A DNA stretch of 17,968 bases from NCBI GenBank assembly GCA_031423755.1, contig JANPGC010000225.1:1-17968 (forward strand), given 5' to 3'. This document shows positions 1 through 8,135 of the stretch, piece by piece (the stretch's first letter is position 1; every line of letters begins with the position of its first letter). A model generated the notes under the pieces. That model searched no databases. It saw only the letters and a program-made list of their open reading frames with translations, and was not told where the DNA came from. Both the position numbers and the translations under genes were made by a program. The stretch comes from JANMEX01 sp031423755. GTDB taxonomy: Bacteria > Pseudomonadota > Alphaproteobacteria > Rhizobiales > Rhizobiaceae.

Positions 1-2343
1 ACGATTTCGAAAACCTACGAAGACGACGTCTTGAGGCCTGCCAAGGACATGGCGGGACTCTATTCGATCATCGAGGGCGCCACCGGGCACCGCGATGCCT
101 TGATCTGGCCGTCGCTCGGAAAATCCCGCGAGGCCTTTACCGCCATGCTGGTCGCCGCCAACGCCTATTATTTATCGCTGGCAAGCGCATCGGCCGAGGA
201 AGCCCGCAGAAACACCGAGACGATCGAAAAAACCATCCCTGTGATGAGCGACCTTGCCGACAACGACCTGCAGCGCCTTGCGCTGCAGCGATTGAAGACG
301 CGGACCGTGGCGCTGCGCGAGGGTCTGGCCAAATTGTCCGAACAACTCGCCAGCCGCACCGATCTGCTGCAGATGGACGATTTAAGTTCCAATGCTTCGG
401 CCTACACGACATTGCTGCTGATCGGCACCGACCATCGCGTTGTCGCTGCGAACGGCGGCGATCTTGCGATCAACGGCGCGCAGCTTGACGAAATCATGAC
501 CGATGGCCAGCCACTGCTGCTTTTCGGCGAGAGGGCCGGCGTGATGCCAGTGTCAATCGCAGGACGAGATTATTTCGCTGCCGCGAGAAATCTCGGCGCA
601 AATGGTGAAATGATCGCGGTTCTGCAGAGCGCAGACGGCGTGCTTGCGGATTGGAACAAGTCCGCCTCAATGAATGTCACACTGTTTGTTGTGACCTCCG
701 GGTTGTTATTGATCATCCTCTTTGCCTACTTCACGCAAGTGGCGCGGGCCAAGAATGCGGACCGGATATACAGCGATACACATTCACGCATAGATCTCGC
801 ACTGTCGCGCGGCCGCTGCGGCCTTTGGGATTGGGATATGGCGCGCGGCCGCCTTTACTGGTCACGTTCCATGTATGAGCTGTTGGGTTACGAGCCCCGC
901 GATGCCATCCTGTCTTTCGGTGAAGTGTCCGAGATCATGCATCCCGAGGATGGCGATCTGTATGCTCTCGCCAACAGGATCACGTCGCGTGAAATATCGC
1001 AGATCGACACCATGTTCCGGATGCGCCATGCTGACGGCAGTTGGGTTTTCATGCGGGCAAGAGCTCAAATCGTTGACCCTTCCAAAGATGATATCCATCT
1101 GATCGGTATTGCTGTTGATGTGACCGAACAGCAGGCCATGGCGCGGAATATGGAGGACGCAGATCGTCGTCTGCGGGATGCGATCGAGTGTATTTCCGAA
1201 AGTTTCGCGCTTTGGGACAAGTCGGGCAAACTTTTGATCTGCAACACCAAATTTCAGGAAATTACCGGCGCTTCCGACAGCATTCTGAAGGGCAATCCAT
1301 CACAATCAGCTATCGAGAGCATCCGTCCCTTCGTGACGCAGAAGCGTATGGCCAGCGATCAAGGACCTGACGGCGCGCAGACCTTTGAGCGGCTGCTGGC
1401 AGATGGCAGATGGTTGCAGGTGAACGAGCGCAAGATGAAGGACGGCGGGCTGGTTTCCGTCGGTACCGACATTACGCAGATCAAGCAACATCAGGAGCGG
1501 TTGACAGACGGCGAGCGCCGCTTGATGGCGACGATCCACGACCTGAGCCTCGCCCGCAAAGCAGAGTCGGAGCGGACCCAGGAGGCATTGGAGTTGAATG
1601 AAAAATACAGTGCGGAAAAAGAGCGCGCAGAGGCTGCCAATCTGACCAAGTCCGAGTTTCTCGCCAACATGAGCCACGAATTGCGCACACCACTCAACGC
1701 AATAATCGGATTTTCGGACATCATGCAGTCCGGCATGTTCGGCGCGGTCGGCGATCCGCGCTATCAGGAGTATGTCACAGACATCTATTCCAGCGGCAAC
1801 TATCTGCTTGGCGTCATTAACGACATTCTGGACATGTCAAAAATCGAAGCTGGACGATTCTCACTGGACCTTGAGCCTGTTGATCTGTGCCCGCTCATAA
1901 CTGAAGCAGTCCGCGTTGTCGCTGTGAGTGCAGGAGAAAAGAAGATTGAGTTGGTCACCCGGATAAATGATTGCATGGCAGTGCATGCAGATCGGCGCGC
2001 TATCAAGCAGATACTGCTGAATTTGCTGTCCAATGCGGTGAAGTTCACTGGCAATGAGGGCCGCATCACGGTGAGGGCGCGAAAGGCAGGCGGCGCGCTT
2101 GCGTTAACCATCGAAGACACCGGCTGCGGCATTCCCCGCAAGGCGTTGCGAAAGCTCGGCCAGCCATTCGAGCAAGTGCAGAACCAGCTGACCAAGAGCC
2201 ACAATGGCTCGGGTCTCGGATTGGCAATTTCGCGCTCGCTGACGGAACTGCATGGCGGGGCGCTGAAAATCCGCTCCCGCGAAGGCGTTGGCACGATTGT
2301 CTCGGTGCGCATACCAATGGCCGACATGGATTTGGCGGCCTGA
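1..2343 (+). CDS. pleC: PAS-domain sensor histidine kinase, PleC/DivJ/PdhS type (5' end outside window)
   Basis: Inner-membrane sensor kinase or phosphatase. The reading frame is open to base 1, so the N-terminus lies upstream; a TTG at 31 is probably internal. Counting from that TTG: an extracytoplasmic stretch up to about residue 210, a membrane segment at about 216-234, a PAS domain at about 253-372, a second PAS-like domain at about 382-490, a charged helical linker at about 495-540, then the dimerization domain with phospho-accepting His549 in MSHELRTPLNAIIGFS. The ATPase domain follows with N-box Asn668 (NLLSNAVKF), DTGCGI and GSGLGLAIS. The His-box and the nearby ILDMSKIEAGR are typical of the alphaproteobacterial kinases that act on DivK, PleD or CtrA-pathway regulators. 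From memory, the PleC homologue lies beside glnE in rhizobia. Kinase identity is firm; the pleC assignment rests on motif style plus synteny. Confidence 0.75.
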   Translation, partial: TISKTYEDDVLRPAKDMAGLYSIIEGATGHRDALIWPSLGKSREAFTAMLVAANAYYLSLASASAEEARRNTETIEKTIPVMSDLADNDLQRLALQRLKTRTVALREGLAKLSEQLASRTDLLQMDDLSSNASAYTTLLLIGTDHRVVAANGGDLAINGAQLDEIMTDGQPLLLFGERAGVMPVSIAGRDYFAAARNLGANGEMIAVLQSADGVLADWNKSASMNVTLFVVTSGLLLIILFAYFTQVARAKNADRIYSDTHSRIDLALSRGRCGLWDWDMARGRLYWSRSMYELLGYEPRDAILSFGEVSEIMHPEDGDLYALANRITSREISQIDTMFRMRHADGSWVFMRARAQIVDPSKDDIHLIGIAVDVTEQQAMARNMEDADRRLRDAIECISESFALWDKSGKLLICNTKFQEITGASDSILKGNPSQSAIESIRPFVTQKRMASDQGPDGAQTFERLLADGRWLQVNERKMKDGGLVSVGTDITQIKQHQERLTDGERRLMATIHDLSLARKAESERTQEALELNEKYSAEKERAEAANLTKSEFLANMSHELRTPLNAIIGFSDIMQSGMFGAVGDPRYQEYVTDIYSSGNYLLGVINDILDMSKIEAGRFSLDLEPVDLCPLITEAVRVVAVSAGEKKIELVTRINDCMAVHADRRAIKQILLNLLSNAVKFTGNEGRITVRARKAGGALALTIEDTGCGIPRKALRKLGQPFEQVQNQLTKSHNGSGLGLAISRSLTELHGGALKIRSREGVGTIVSVRIPMADMDLAA

Positions 2344-2384
2344 AGACAAGGCAGCCCCACAAGTTTACTGCCCTGAAACTCAAA

Positions 2385-2414
2385 ACCCCGGAGATTGCTC
2401 TCCGGGGTCTTTTT
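2385..2414. terminator. Bidirectional intrinsic terminator between convergent genes
   Basis: Perfect 10-bp stem: ACCCCGGAGA at 2385-2394, loop TTGC, TCTCCGGGGT at 2399-2408. It is followed by a T-run at 2410-2414 on the plus strand and flanked on the other side by AAAA at 2382-2385, which gives a U-run on the minus-strand transcript. It lies 41 bases after the plus-strand kinase stop and 4 bases after the minus-strand EF-hand gene stop, so it can end both transcripts. Confidence 0.92.
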
Positions 2415-2418
2415 CAGA

Positions 2419-2916
2419 TCAGTTGTCGCCGTCAGGACCATCGGGGCGGTCACCACCCCACTTATGGCCCTTGCCGCCTCTGCGCGGCATCTCTTCCTTG
2501 ACCAGCTTGCCGTCGTCGTTACGGTCAAGCAGCGCGTAAATTTCCTTCTGGCCGTTGTCGATCTCCGCAAGGGTCACAGAACCATCTCCGTCGGAATCGA
2601 AACGTTCAATCATCCTTTTGGCCATGCGCTCAGCGCGCATTTTTTCGATGGCAGCGGCCATTTCCTCGACCGTCACCTTGCCATCCTTGTTTGCATCCGC
2701 AAGGACGAAGCGGTCACCCGCAGCTTTTTTGAACTCGTCGAATGTGATCTCGCCATTCTTGTCGGCATCAGCGAGATCCAGCGATCGCATGCCGCCGCCG
2801 AGGCCGCCCATCATGCCGGCATTGCCGCCGCCATGCCGCTTGTCGGCAACTGCCGTACCAGTCACGGCTGCCGACAAGGCGAGGAAGGCGAGAGCCATTC
2901 CAGTTGTTTTTTTCAT
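2419..2916 (-). CDS. Exported EF-hand calcium-binding protein
   Basis: 165-residue secreted or periplasmic protein that probably binds Ca2+. It has a Sec signal peptide (MKK, hydrophobic core, likely cleavage after TAVA at residue 24), a Gly/Met-rich spacer at 28-43, and four EF-hand loops: D50-D52-N54-E61, D74-N76-D78-E85, D107-D109-D111-E118 and D131-N133-D135-E142. Each has Gly at loop position 6 and an acidic residue at position 12. The tail is rich in Gly, Asp and basic residues. The start at 2916 is preceded by AAAGGAAGAC with good spacing. An in-frame ATG at 2934 and a longer extension lack a ribosome-binding site and would displace the signal peptide. It lies 56 bases downstream of glnE on the same strand and ends at a terminator, so it may be the last gene of that operon. 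Its partner and role cannot be read from the sequence. Confidence 0.88.
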   Translation of the reverse strand: MKKTTGMALAFLALSAAVTGTAVADKRHGGGNAGMMGGLGGGMRSLDLADADKNGEITFDEFKKAAGDRFVLADANKDGKVTVEEMAAAIEKMRAERMAKRMIERFDSDGDGSVTLAEIDNGQKEIYALLDRNDDGKLVKEEMPRRGGKGHKWGGDRPDGPDGDN

Positions 2917-2972
2917 ATCAGTCTTCCTTTGCATCGACACCCCCGATGCGGGTGCACAAGCTGCGTGGCCCA

Positions 2973-5939
2973 TCACGTCTTCTTGCGCGGTTCACGAAAG
3001 AGCAGATTGAAGATGGTCCTCACCTGCCCTGCCGTGTTCTTCACATGCGCCGCAAACGTTGCCTCATCAGGCATATCCGCTACGCGGCACATGAATTCCA
3101 AAAGTGTGTCGTTCAACTCGTCTTCGCCGAGATCATTGTTCAGGCAAAGGCGGAGAATTTGTGTCATTGCCGAAAACAGCCGGTGCCCAGCGACAAGGGT
3201 GTCAATTTGCGCGGCAGTCAAACGCGCGTCATTGAGGCTGGCAAGGATGACTTCCGTCGAAGTTGAGCGCGGGCCGTCGTATCCTCCGGTCATGGCCGCC
3301 GCCTGTGCGATGAACTCAAGATCAATCAAGCCGCCTGGCATGAGTTTGAAATCATACTTGCCTTTCGGCGGCTTCTCCTTTGCGATGAGTGCGCGCATCT
3401 CAGCGACGTCCTTGGCGATCTTTGCAAAATCGCGGGGCGCTGAAAGAATTGTTTCAAGCGCAGCCTCGATGCGTGCCGAGAGTGCGATATCACCCACGAC
3501 AACGCGGCCGCGCGTCATCGCAAGATGTTCCCATGTCCAGGCTTCTTCCTCCTGGTATTTTTCAAAGGCCGGGAGACGCGTGGCAACGGGACCCTTGTTG
3601 CCCGACGGGCGAAGCCGCAAATCCAGGTCGTAAAGCACCCCCTCGGCAGTGGGTGCGGAGACCGCAGCGATCAAACGCTGTGTGAGGCGGCTGTAATATT
3701 GGGATGGGAAAAGTGGCTTCTCGCCATCAGATTCTCCGGTATCTTCAGGATGATCGTAAAGCAGGATGAGATCAATGTCCGATCCAGCCGTCAGTTCGCG
3801 GCTGCCAAGCTTGCCAAGACCAAGCAACGCGACCTGACCGCCCACTATATTGCCGTGGCGGTACGTGAACTCTGACTGAACCAAATCGAACGTGCGCGAC
3901 AGTACAATGTCTGCCAAGCTAGACAACGCGTGTCCGGCAGCAACTGGCGGCAAGGCGCCCGTCAACATGCGCACGCCGATCAGGAACTTCTGTTCAGAAG
4001 CAAAAATGCGCAGGCGGTCCAGTCTTTCCTCGTAGGCAAAATTGCCGTTCATGAAGGCGTCGAGCCGCTCTGTAAGGTACGTCAGCGTCGGGATATCGCG
4101 GTAAATCGCCGGGTCCAGGAGCCCGTCAAAGACATGCGGCTTGCGGGTAATGATCTCCGAAAGGCGCGGCGCGGCGCCCATGATGCGTACCAGCAAATCA
4201 AGCAGCGCCGGATTGGAATTGAGCAGGGAAAAAAGTTGTATGCCGGACGGCAGGCCTTGCAGAAACCCGTCAAAATGCAGCAGCGTCCCATCCGGATTTT
4301 TGGTCGAACCGAACGCTCGAAGCAGAGATGGCGTCAGTTCGGTCAGTCGCTCTCGCGCTTCGGCAGATTGGGTCGCCTTGTAACGCCCGAAATGCCAAGT
4401 GCGAATGATGCGGCACATATCGCTTGGCCGCGTAAAGCCGAGCGATGTAAGCGTTTCGATTGTTCCTGGATCGTCGTTATCGCCCGTGAAGACGAGATTT
4501 CCCAAGCCGGTCGAAAGCTCTGGCGCGGCCTCAAACAACGCGGCGTAATGCTTTTCAACTGTGTGCAGTGAATCGCGGAGCCGCGCTGAAAATTCCGCCG
4601 TTGTCTTGAAGCCAGCCAAGCGGGCGATGCGCAGCAAGTCTTCGTCATTGTCCGGAAGCGAATGTGACTGCTCATCGGCAACCATCTGGATGCGATGCTC
4701 GACATCACGAAGAAACCAGTATTCCTGAGTCAGGACTTCAGCAGCGGATTTCTCAATCCAACCTTTTTCAACCAGCTTCCAAAGCGTTGGAACCGTCTCT
4801 CGTCCGCGCAGTTCTGGTTCACGGCCACCGGCAATCAGTTGCTGTGTTTGCACAAAAAACTCGATCTCGCGGATGCCGCCACGGCCAAGTTTGACATTGT
4901 GGCCCAGCACTGCGACTTCGCCATGTCCTTTGTGGGCATGGATTTGTCGCTTGATCGAGTGCACGTCGGCGATCGCCGCATAGTCAAGATATTTACGCCA
5001 GATGAACGGTGAAAGCTCCTTCAGGAACAGCTTGCCCGCCTCAATATCGCCAGCAATCGGCAATGCCTTGATCAGTGCTGCACGCTCCCAGTTCTGACCC
5101 CTGCCCTCGTAATAATGCATTGCCGCGTCTAGCGGTATCGCCAGCGGCGTCGAGCCAGGGTCTGGCCGCAGGCGAAGGTCTGTGCGGAAGACGTAGCCCT
5201 CTGCAGTTCGGTCCTGCATGATGCGAACCAGCCGTCGCGTCAGTCGCGAAAAAGTCTCGACACCTTCGTGGACATCGGCCAAAATCCCTGCCCATGGATC
5301 GAACAGGACGATCATATCGATGTCTGAGGAATAGTTCAGCTCGCCCGCACCCAGCTTCCCCATGCCAAGGAATATCCAGCCTGAACCTTTCTCCGGCGCG
5401 GTGCTGTCCTTGAGCGTCACCTTTCCGGCTCGTGCCGCATCGCGCAAGAGGAATCGCACTGCGGCTTGCGTGGCGGCAATGGCGAGGCGCGAAACGCGCG
5501 AGGTCGTCTTTTGTCCACCATAGACGCCTGCAAGATCAGACAGGGCGATCAGGAAGTGCGCTTCGGATTTTGCAAGCCGCAGCGCGCTCATGATTTCGGA
5601 TTCACTGTCGATGGCAAGACCTAGCTGTGGCAGGGATGCAATAATGTCATCAACGCGCGTATCGACCGGGATGTCGAACAGGTCCTCCAGGATTTGCGGC
5701 CTCGTGAGGGCGATGTCGCGCAGGAAGGGAGAAAGATCGAAAACCGCGCCAAGGAATTTGCTGACCGGTGCACCGCTCTTCGCCAGCGTTCTAAGCCGTT
5801 CAAGTCCGGCATCTTTCGCCGCCGCAGCCAGATCGTCCAAGTGCCGCAGCGCGTGATTGCCATCCAATGGCTGTAAATTCTTCGGCGTTGTGCCAAACCA
5901 ATCTGCATGCGTGTCAGTTCGAAATTCTGCAATGGACAT
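2973..5939 (-). CDS. glnE: Bifunctional glutamine synthetase adenylyltransferase/deadenylase
   Basis: Cytoplasmic enzyme that adds AMP to glutamine synthetase when nitrogen is plentiful and removes it by phosphorolysis when nitrogen is short, under control of PII and glutamine. At 988 residues it matches the usual family length. It carries the two nucleotidyltransferase halves expected: an N-terminal adenylyl-removing domain with SSDIDMIVLFD (Asp206, Asp208) and a C-terminal adenylyl-transferring domain with GSDIDLILLYD (Asp721, Asp723), the acidic pairs being metal ligands. RLRPDPGSTPLA and DLRLRPSGNKGP are the matching downstream motifs in each half. ATG at 5939 (MSIAEF) is chosen because GGAAG precedes it; the frame extends 21 codons further upstream but would overlap the kinase gene. 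It starts 4 bases after the upstream kinase stop, so translational coupling is likely. No damage is seen. Confidence 0.96.
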   Translation of the reverse strand: MSIAEFRTDTHADWFGTTPKNLQPLDGNHALRHLDDLAAAAKDAGLERLRTLAKSGAPVSKFLGAVFDLSPFLRDIALTRPQILEDLFDIPVDTRVDDIIASLPQLGLAIDSESEIMSALRLAKSEAHFLIALSDLAGVYGGQKTTSRVSRLAIAATQAAVRFLLRDAARAGKVTLKDSTAPEKGSGWIFLGMGKLGAGELNYSSDIDMIVLFDPWAGILADVHEGVETFSRLTRRLVRIMQDRTAEGYVFRTDLRLRPDPGSTPLAIPLDAAMHYYEGRGQNWERAALIKALPIAGDIEAGKLFLKELSPFIWRKYLDYAAIADVHSIKRQIHAHKGHGEVAVLGHNVKLGRGGIREIEFFVQTQQLIAGGREPELRGRETVPTLWKLVEKGWIEKSAAEVLTQEYWFLRDVEHRIQMVADEQSHSLPDNDEDLLRIARLAGFKTTAEFSARLRDSLHTVEKHYAALFEAAPELSTGLGNLVFTGDNDDPGTIETLTSLGFTRPSDMCRIIRTWHFGRYKATQSAEARERLTELTPSLLRAFGSTKNPDGTLLHFDGFLQGLPSGIQLFSLLNSNPALLDLLVRIMGAAPRLSEIITRKPHVFDGLLDPAIYRDIPTLTYLTERLDAFMNGNFAYEERLDRLRIFASEQKFLIGVRMLTGALPPVAAGHALSSLADIVLSRTFDLVQSEFTYRHGNIVGGQVALLGLGKLGSRELTAGSDIDLILLYDHPEDTGESDGEKPLFPSQYYSRLTQRLIAAVSAPTAEGVLYDLDLRLRPSGNKGPVATRLPAFEKYQEEEAWTWEHLAMTRGRVVVGDIALSARIEAALETILSAPRDFAKIAKDVAEMRALIAKEKPPKGKYDFKLMPGGLIDLEFIAQAAAMTGGYDGPRSTSTEVILASLNDARLTAAQIDTLVAGHRLFSAMTQILRLCLNNDLGEDELNDTLLEFMCRVADMPDEATFAAHVKNTAGQVRTIFNLLFREPRKKT

Positions 5940-5943
5940 TTTT

Positions 5944-7338
5944 TCAACTTCCGGCGTCGGCAAAGACCAGTGACACCTTAAGCCCCTGCCCATCGCTGCC
6001 AAGTCGCATTTCGCCCTTGTGCAACTTCATCACCGCCTTTGCCAGTGACAGGCCCAGACCCGATCCCGGAGCGCTGCGGCTATTTTCCAGACGGACGAAC
6101 CGTTCTGTGGCGCGTTCACGGTCCGGTTCCGGAATGCCTGGACCATTGTCAGAGACGATGACAACCGGTGCGCCATTCTCCTGCAGGACACTGACCTTGA
6201 TGGCCGGGCCGTCAGCAAGGCTTGCGTATTTGATGGCGTTGTCGATGATGTTGGAAAGGGTCTGGCTGAGAAGCTCGCGGTTGCCCTGGATGGCAAGTGG
6301 ACCCTTGGTCTCAAACGAAAGCGCCGCGCCTGCCTCTTCGGCAAGCGGCTCATACAGTTCAACCACGTCGCCGGCGATCTCAGAAAGGTCCAGCCTCTCG
6401 AGACGTTCGCTCGAATATCCGGCTTCCAATCGCGAAATCATCAAAATGGCGTTGAACGTGCGAATGAGCTGGTCCGACTGGCCGATCATGTCGGTCAGCG
6501 CTTCTTTGTAATCTGATGCAGACTGGCGCGAGGCGAGCGCCGCCTCGGCCCGGTTGCGCAGCCTTGTCAATGGAGTCTTGAGGTCATGGGCGATGTTGTC
6601 GGAAACCTGCTTCAATCCCTCGTTCAAATTCGAGATTTTGCCGAGCATCATGTTGAGATTTTCGGACAGCCGGTCAAATTCATCTCCCGAACCGGTCACC
6701 GGCAAGCGGCCCGACAAATCACCCGCCATGATCCTTTGGCTTGCAGCAGAGACGCCATCAATCCGTTTCAACGCATGTCTGCCGACAAAATACCAGATCA
6801 TCAGGGCGCCGAGCCCCATCATCGTCAGCGCCAGCGTCAGCGACCGTTGCACTATCTCACGAAATCGCTCCGGCTCGCCAAGATCGCGTCCGACAAGTAT
6901 GCGCATTTCGTTGGGAAGAACGAACACATGGGCCAGAGCGTGATGCGCCGGCTCGACGGCCTCGCCGGAGAAGCGCATGTACTCGAACGGCTCGCGGGTC
7001 CAGCCTTCGTTGCGAAGGATACTACCGTCAATCTCGGCGACATTTCCAGCGAGCACAACACCTGCCTTGTCAGAGATGAGATAGAGATTGGCGCCGGGGA
7101 CACGCGAGCGCCGGTCAATCGTACGGACCAAACCTGGCAGGCCGGCCCTGGCATATACCTGCGAAAGGTTCTGAACCTCTTCTATAATTGTTGTCTCAGT
7201 TTGCGTGCGCAGTATCTTTGCCGCCTGGGCAGTCATGTAGAGCACGAGGGCCAGCGCGCAGATTGTGAAGAGCAATAAATAGAGGGCAGACAGGCGGGCG
7301 GCCGTGGTCGAGACTATCGCGCGGAAGCGGCCCATCAT
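5944..7338 (-). CDS. HAMP-domain sensor histidine kinase, partner of the adjacent OmpR-type regulator
   Basis: 464-residue inner-membrane kinase. Membrane segments lie at about 18-38 and 167-187, enclosing a periplasmic sensor of about 130 residues with no family I recognise. A HAMP linker follows at about 188-240, then His251 in NIAHDLKTPLTRLRNRAE, the N-box NIIDNAIKYA, DNGPGIP and GSGLGLSLAKAV. The start overlaps the regulator stop as ATGA (7335-7338); a second ATG follows immediately. No strong ribosome-binding site is visible, which fits coupled translation. The gene order Do-protease, regulator, kinase recalls the way envelope-stress systems are linked to periplasmic proteases. An envelope signal is therefore a reasonable guess, but the ligand and regulon cannot be deduced here. 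Confidence 0.93.
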   Translation of the reverse strand: MMGRFRAIVSTTAARLSALYLLLFTICALALVLYMTAQAAKILRTQTETTIIEEVQNLSQVYARAGLPGLVRTIDRRSRVPGANLYLISDKAGVVLAGNVAEIDGSILRNEGWTREPFEYMRFSGEAVEPAHHALAHVFVLPNEMRILVGRDLGEPERFREIVQRSLTLALTMMGLGALMIWYFVGRHALKRIDGVSAASQRIMAGDLSGRLPVTGSGDEFDRLSENLNMMLGKISNLNEGLKQVSDNIAHDLKTPLTRLRNRAEAALASRQSASDYKEALTDMIGQSDQLIRTFNAILMISRLEAGYSSERLERLDLSEIAGDVVELYEPLAEEAGAALSFETKGPLAIQGNRELLSQTLSNIIDNAIKYASLADGPAIKVSVLQENGAPVVIVSDNGPGIPEPDRERATERFVRLENSRSAPGSGLGLSLAKAVMKLHKGEMRLGSDGQGLKVSLVFADAGS

Positions 7339-8018
7339 GTCTTGCCCGGAACCTTGAGCATGTAACCGGCGCCACGAACCGTATGCAGCAATGGCACGCC
7401 AAAGCCCTTTTCGATCTTTGAGCGAAGCCGCGACACGTGCACGTCAATCACATTCGTCTGTGGATCGAAGTGATATTCCCAGACGTTTTCGAGAAGCATC
7501 GTGCGTGTAACCACTTGCCCGGCGTGACGCATCAGGAATTCAAGCAAACGGAACTCTCGCGGCTGCAAGACAATCTCCTGCCCTGCCCGTTTGGCCATGT
7601 GCGACAGCCGATCCAACTCCAGATCACCGACACGATAGATTGTCTCAACGTCCGCCGCGCCGTTGCGCCTTTGAAGCACTTCTATTCGGGCAAGCAGTTC
7701 AGAAAATGCGTAAGGTTTGGTAAGGTAATCGTCGCCTCCAGCCCGAAGGCCGGTCACCCTGTCATCAACTTCACCAAGCGCAGACAGGATCAGCACCGGG
7801 GTGCGGTGCCCTTTGGCGCGAAGACCTGCGACAACCGACAATCCGTCGCGCCGCGGCAGCATCCGGTCGACGACCAGCACGTCATAGTTTCCGGAATCTG
7901 CCAATGTGAAGCCGGCGTCGCCGTCAGCTGCGATGTCTGCCGAATGACCTGACTCTGCCAGCGCCTTCTCCAGGTAGCGCGCGGAGTCCCGGTCGTCTTC
8001 GATCACAAGAATCTTCAT
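7335..8018 (-). CDS. OmpR/PhoB-family response regulator
   Basis: 227-residue cytoplasmic DNA-binding regulator, presumably phosphorylated by the kinase encoded next to it. The receiver domain (1-115) has acidic Glu7/Asp8/Asp9, phospho-acceptor Asp51 in VVDRMLP, Ser79 in the Thr/Ser position and Lys101 in TKPY. The C-terminal winged helix (about 130-224) has EIVLQPREFRLLEFL and the recognition-helix stretch TNVIDVHVSRLRSKIE, ending GAGYML. ATG at 8018 is chosen because the receiver fold begins there. The frame is open another 39 codons upstream, but that part is proline-rich, starts only with a TTG, and matches no domain. No Shine-Dalgarno precedes 8018; see the promoter entry. It overlaps the kinase by ATGA. 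The specific family member cannot be named. Confidence 0.94.
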   Translation of the reverse strand: MKILVIEDDRDSARYLEKALAESGHSADIAADGDAGFTLADSGNYDVLVVDRMLPRRDGLSVVAGLRAKGHRTPVLILSALGEVDDRVTGLRAGGDDYLTKPYAFSELLARIEVLQRRNGAADVETIYRVGDLELDRLSHMAKRAGQEIVLQPREFRLLEFLMRHAGQVVTRTMLLENVWEYHFDPQTNVIDVHVSRLRSKIEKGFGVPLLHTVRGAGYMLKVPGKT

Positions 8019-8023
8019 GGCGG

Positions 8024-8033
8024 CACTATAGTG
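8024..8033 (-). promoter_or_regulatory. Possible -10 element (TATAGT) inside a palindrome just upstream of the regulator ATG
   Basis: The 10-base palindrome CACTATAGTG lies 6 bases upstream of the ATG at 8018. On the minus strand TATAGT (8030-8025) is spaced so that initiation would fall at or next to the A of the ATG. A second AT-rich hexamer, TAAAAT, lies a few bases further upstream. No convincing -35 hexamer is visible at 16-18 bases, so this is weak. Confidence 0.3.
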
Positions 8034-8059
8034 GAATTTTACGCGAATACGCGAGAGGC

Positions 8060-8094
8060 GGCAGCGGGCGATTGGGCACCCGCTGCCAGTTTTT
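8060..8094 (+). terminator. Terminator-like hairpin with T-run, antisense to the surrounding genes
   Basis: Perfect 9-bp stem GGCAGCGGG (8060-8068) / CCCGCTGCC (8079-8087) with a 10-base loop, then a T5 run at 8090-8094 on the plus strand. All flanking genes are on the minus strand, where the stem has no U-run after it. It is therefore either a terminator for an antisense transcript or a 3'-end-stabilising hairpin after the protease gene. The structure is clear; the function is not. Confidence 0.45.
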
Positions 8095-8135
8095 GCCGTC
8101 AGCCGAGGGGGTGGTTGCGGCTTCGGGCAAGGCAA

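Noticed and set aside
31..33. TTG as the start of the PAS kinase
   Set aside because: The frame is open to base 1 and the protein needs an upstream membrane segment, so the true start lies outside the window.
1800..2570. Minus-strand open frame of 256 codons under the PAS kinase gene
   Set aside because: It crosses the bidirectional terminator and is antisense to the kinase catalytic domain; its Arg/Ser-rich translation shows no recognisable motif.
2395..3633. Long plus-strand open frame of 412 codons
   Set aside because: It lies antisense to the EF-hand gene and the end of glnE, both of which carry clear motifs. Its translation is low-complexity and shows no domain, as expected for a shadow of GC-rich coding DNA.
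3930..4571. Plus-strand open frame of 213 codons within glnE
   Set aside because: Antisense to the middle of glnE, which is intact over its full length; basic, motif-free translation.
8060..8087. Hairpin as a normal terminator for degP
   Set aside because: On the minus strand the stem is followed by GCCTCTCGCG, not a U-run, so it does not fit an intrinsic terminator in the degP direction.
7335..8135. Longer 266-residue version of the OmpR-type regulator
   Set aside because: The extra N-terminal 39 residues are proline/arginine-rich, begin at a TTG right after the degP stop, and precede a complete receiver domain.
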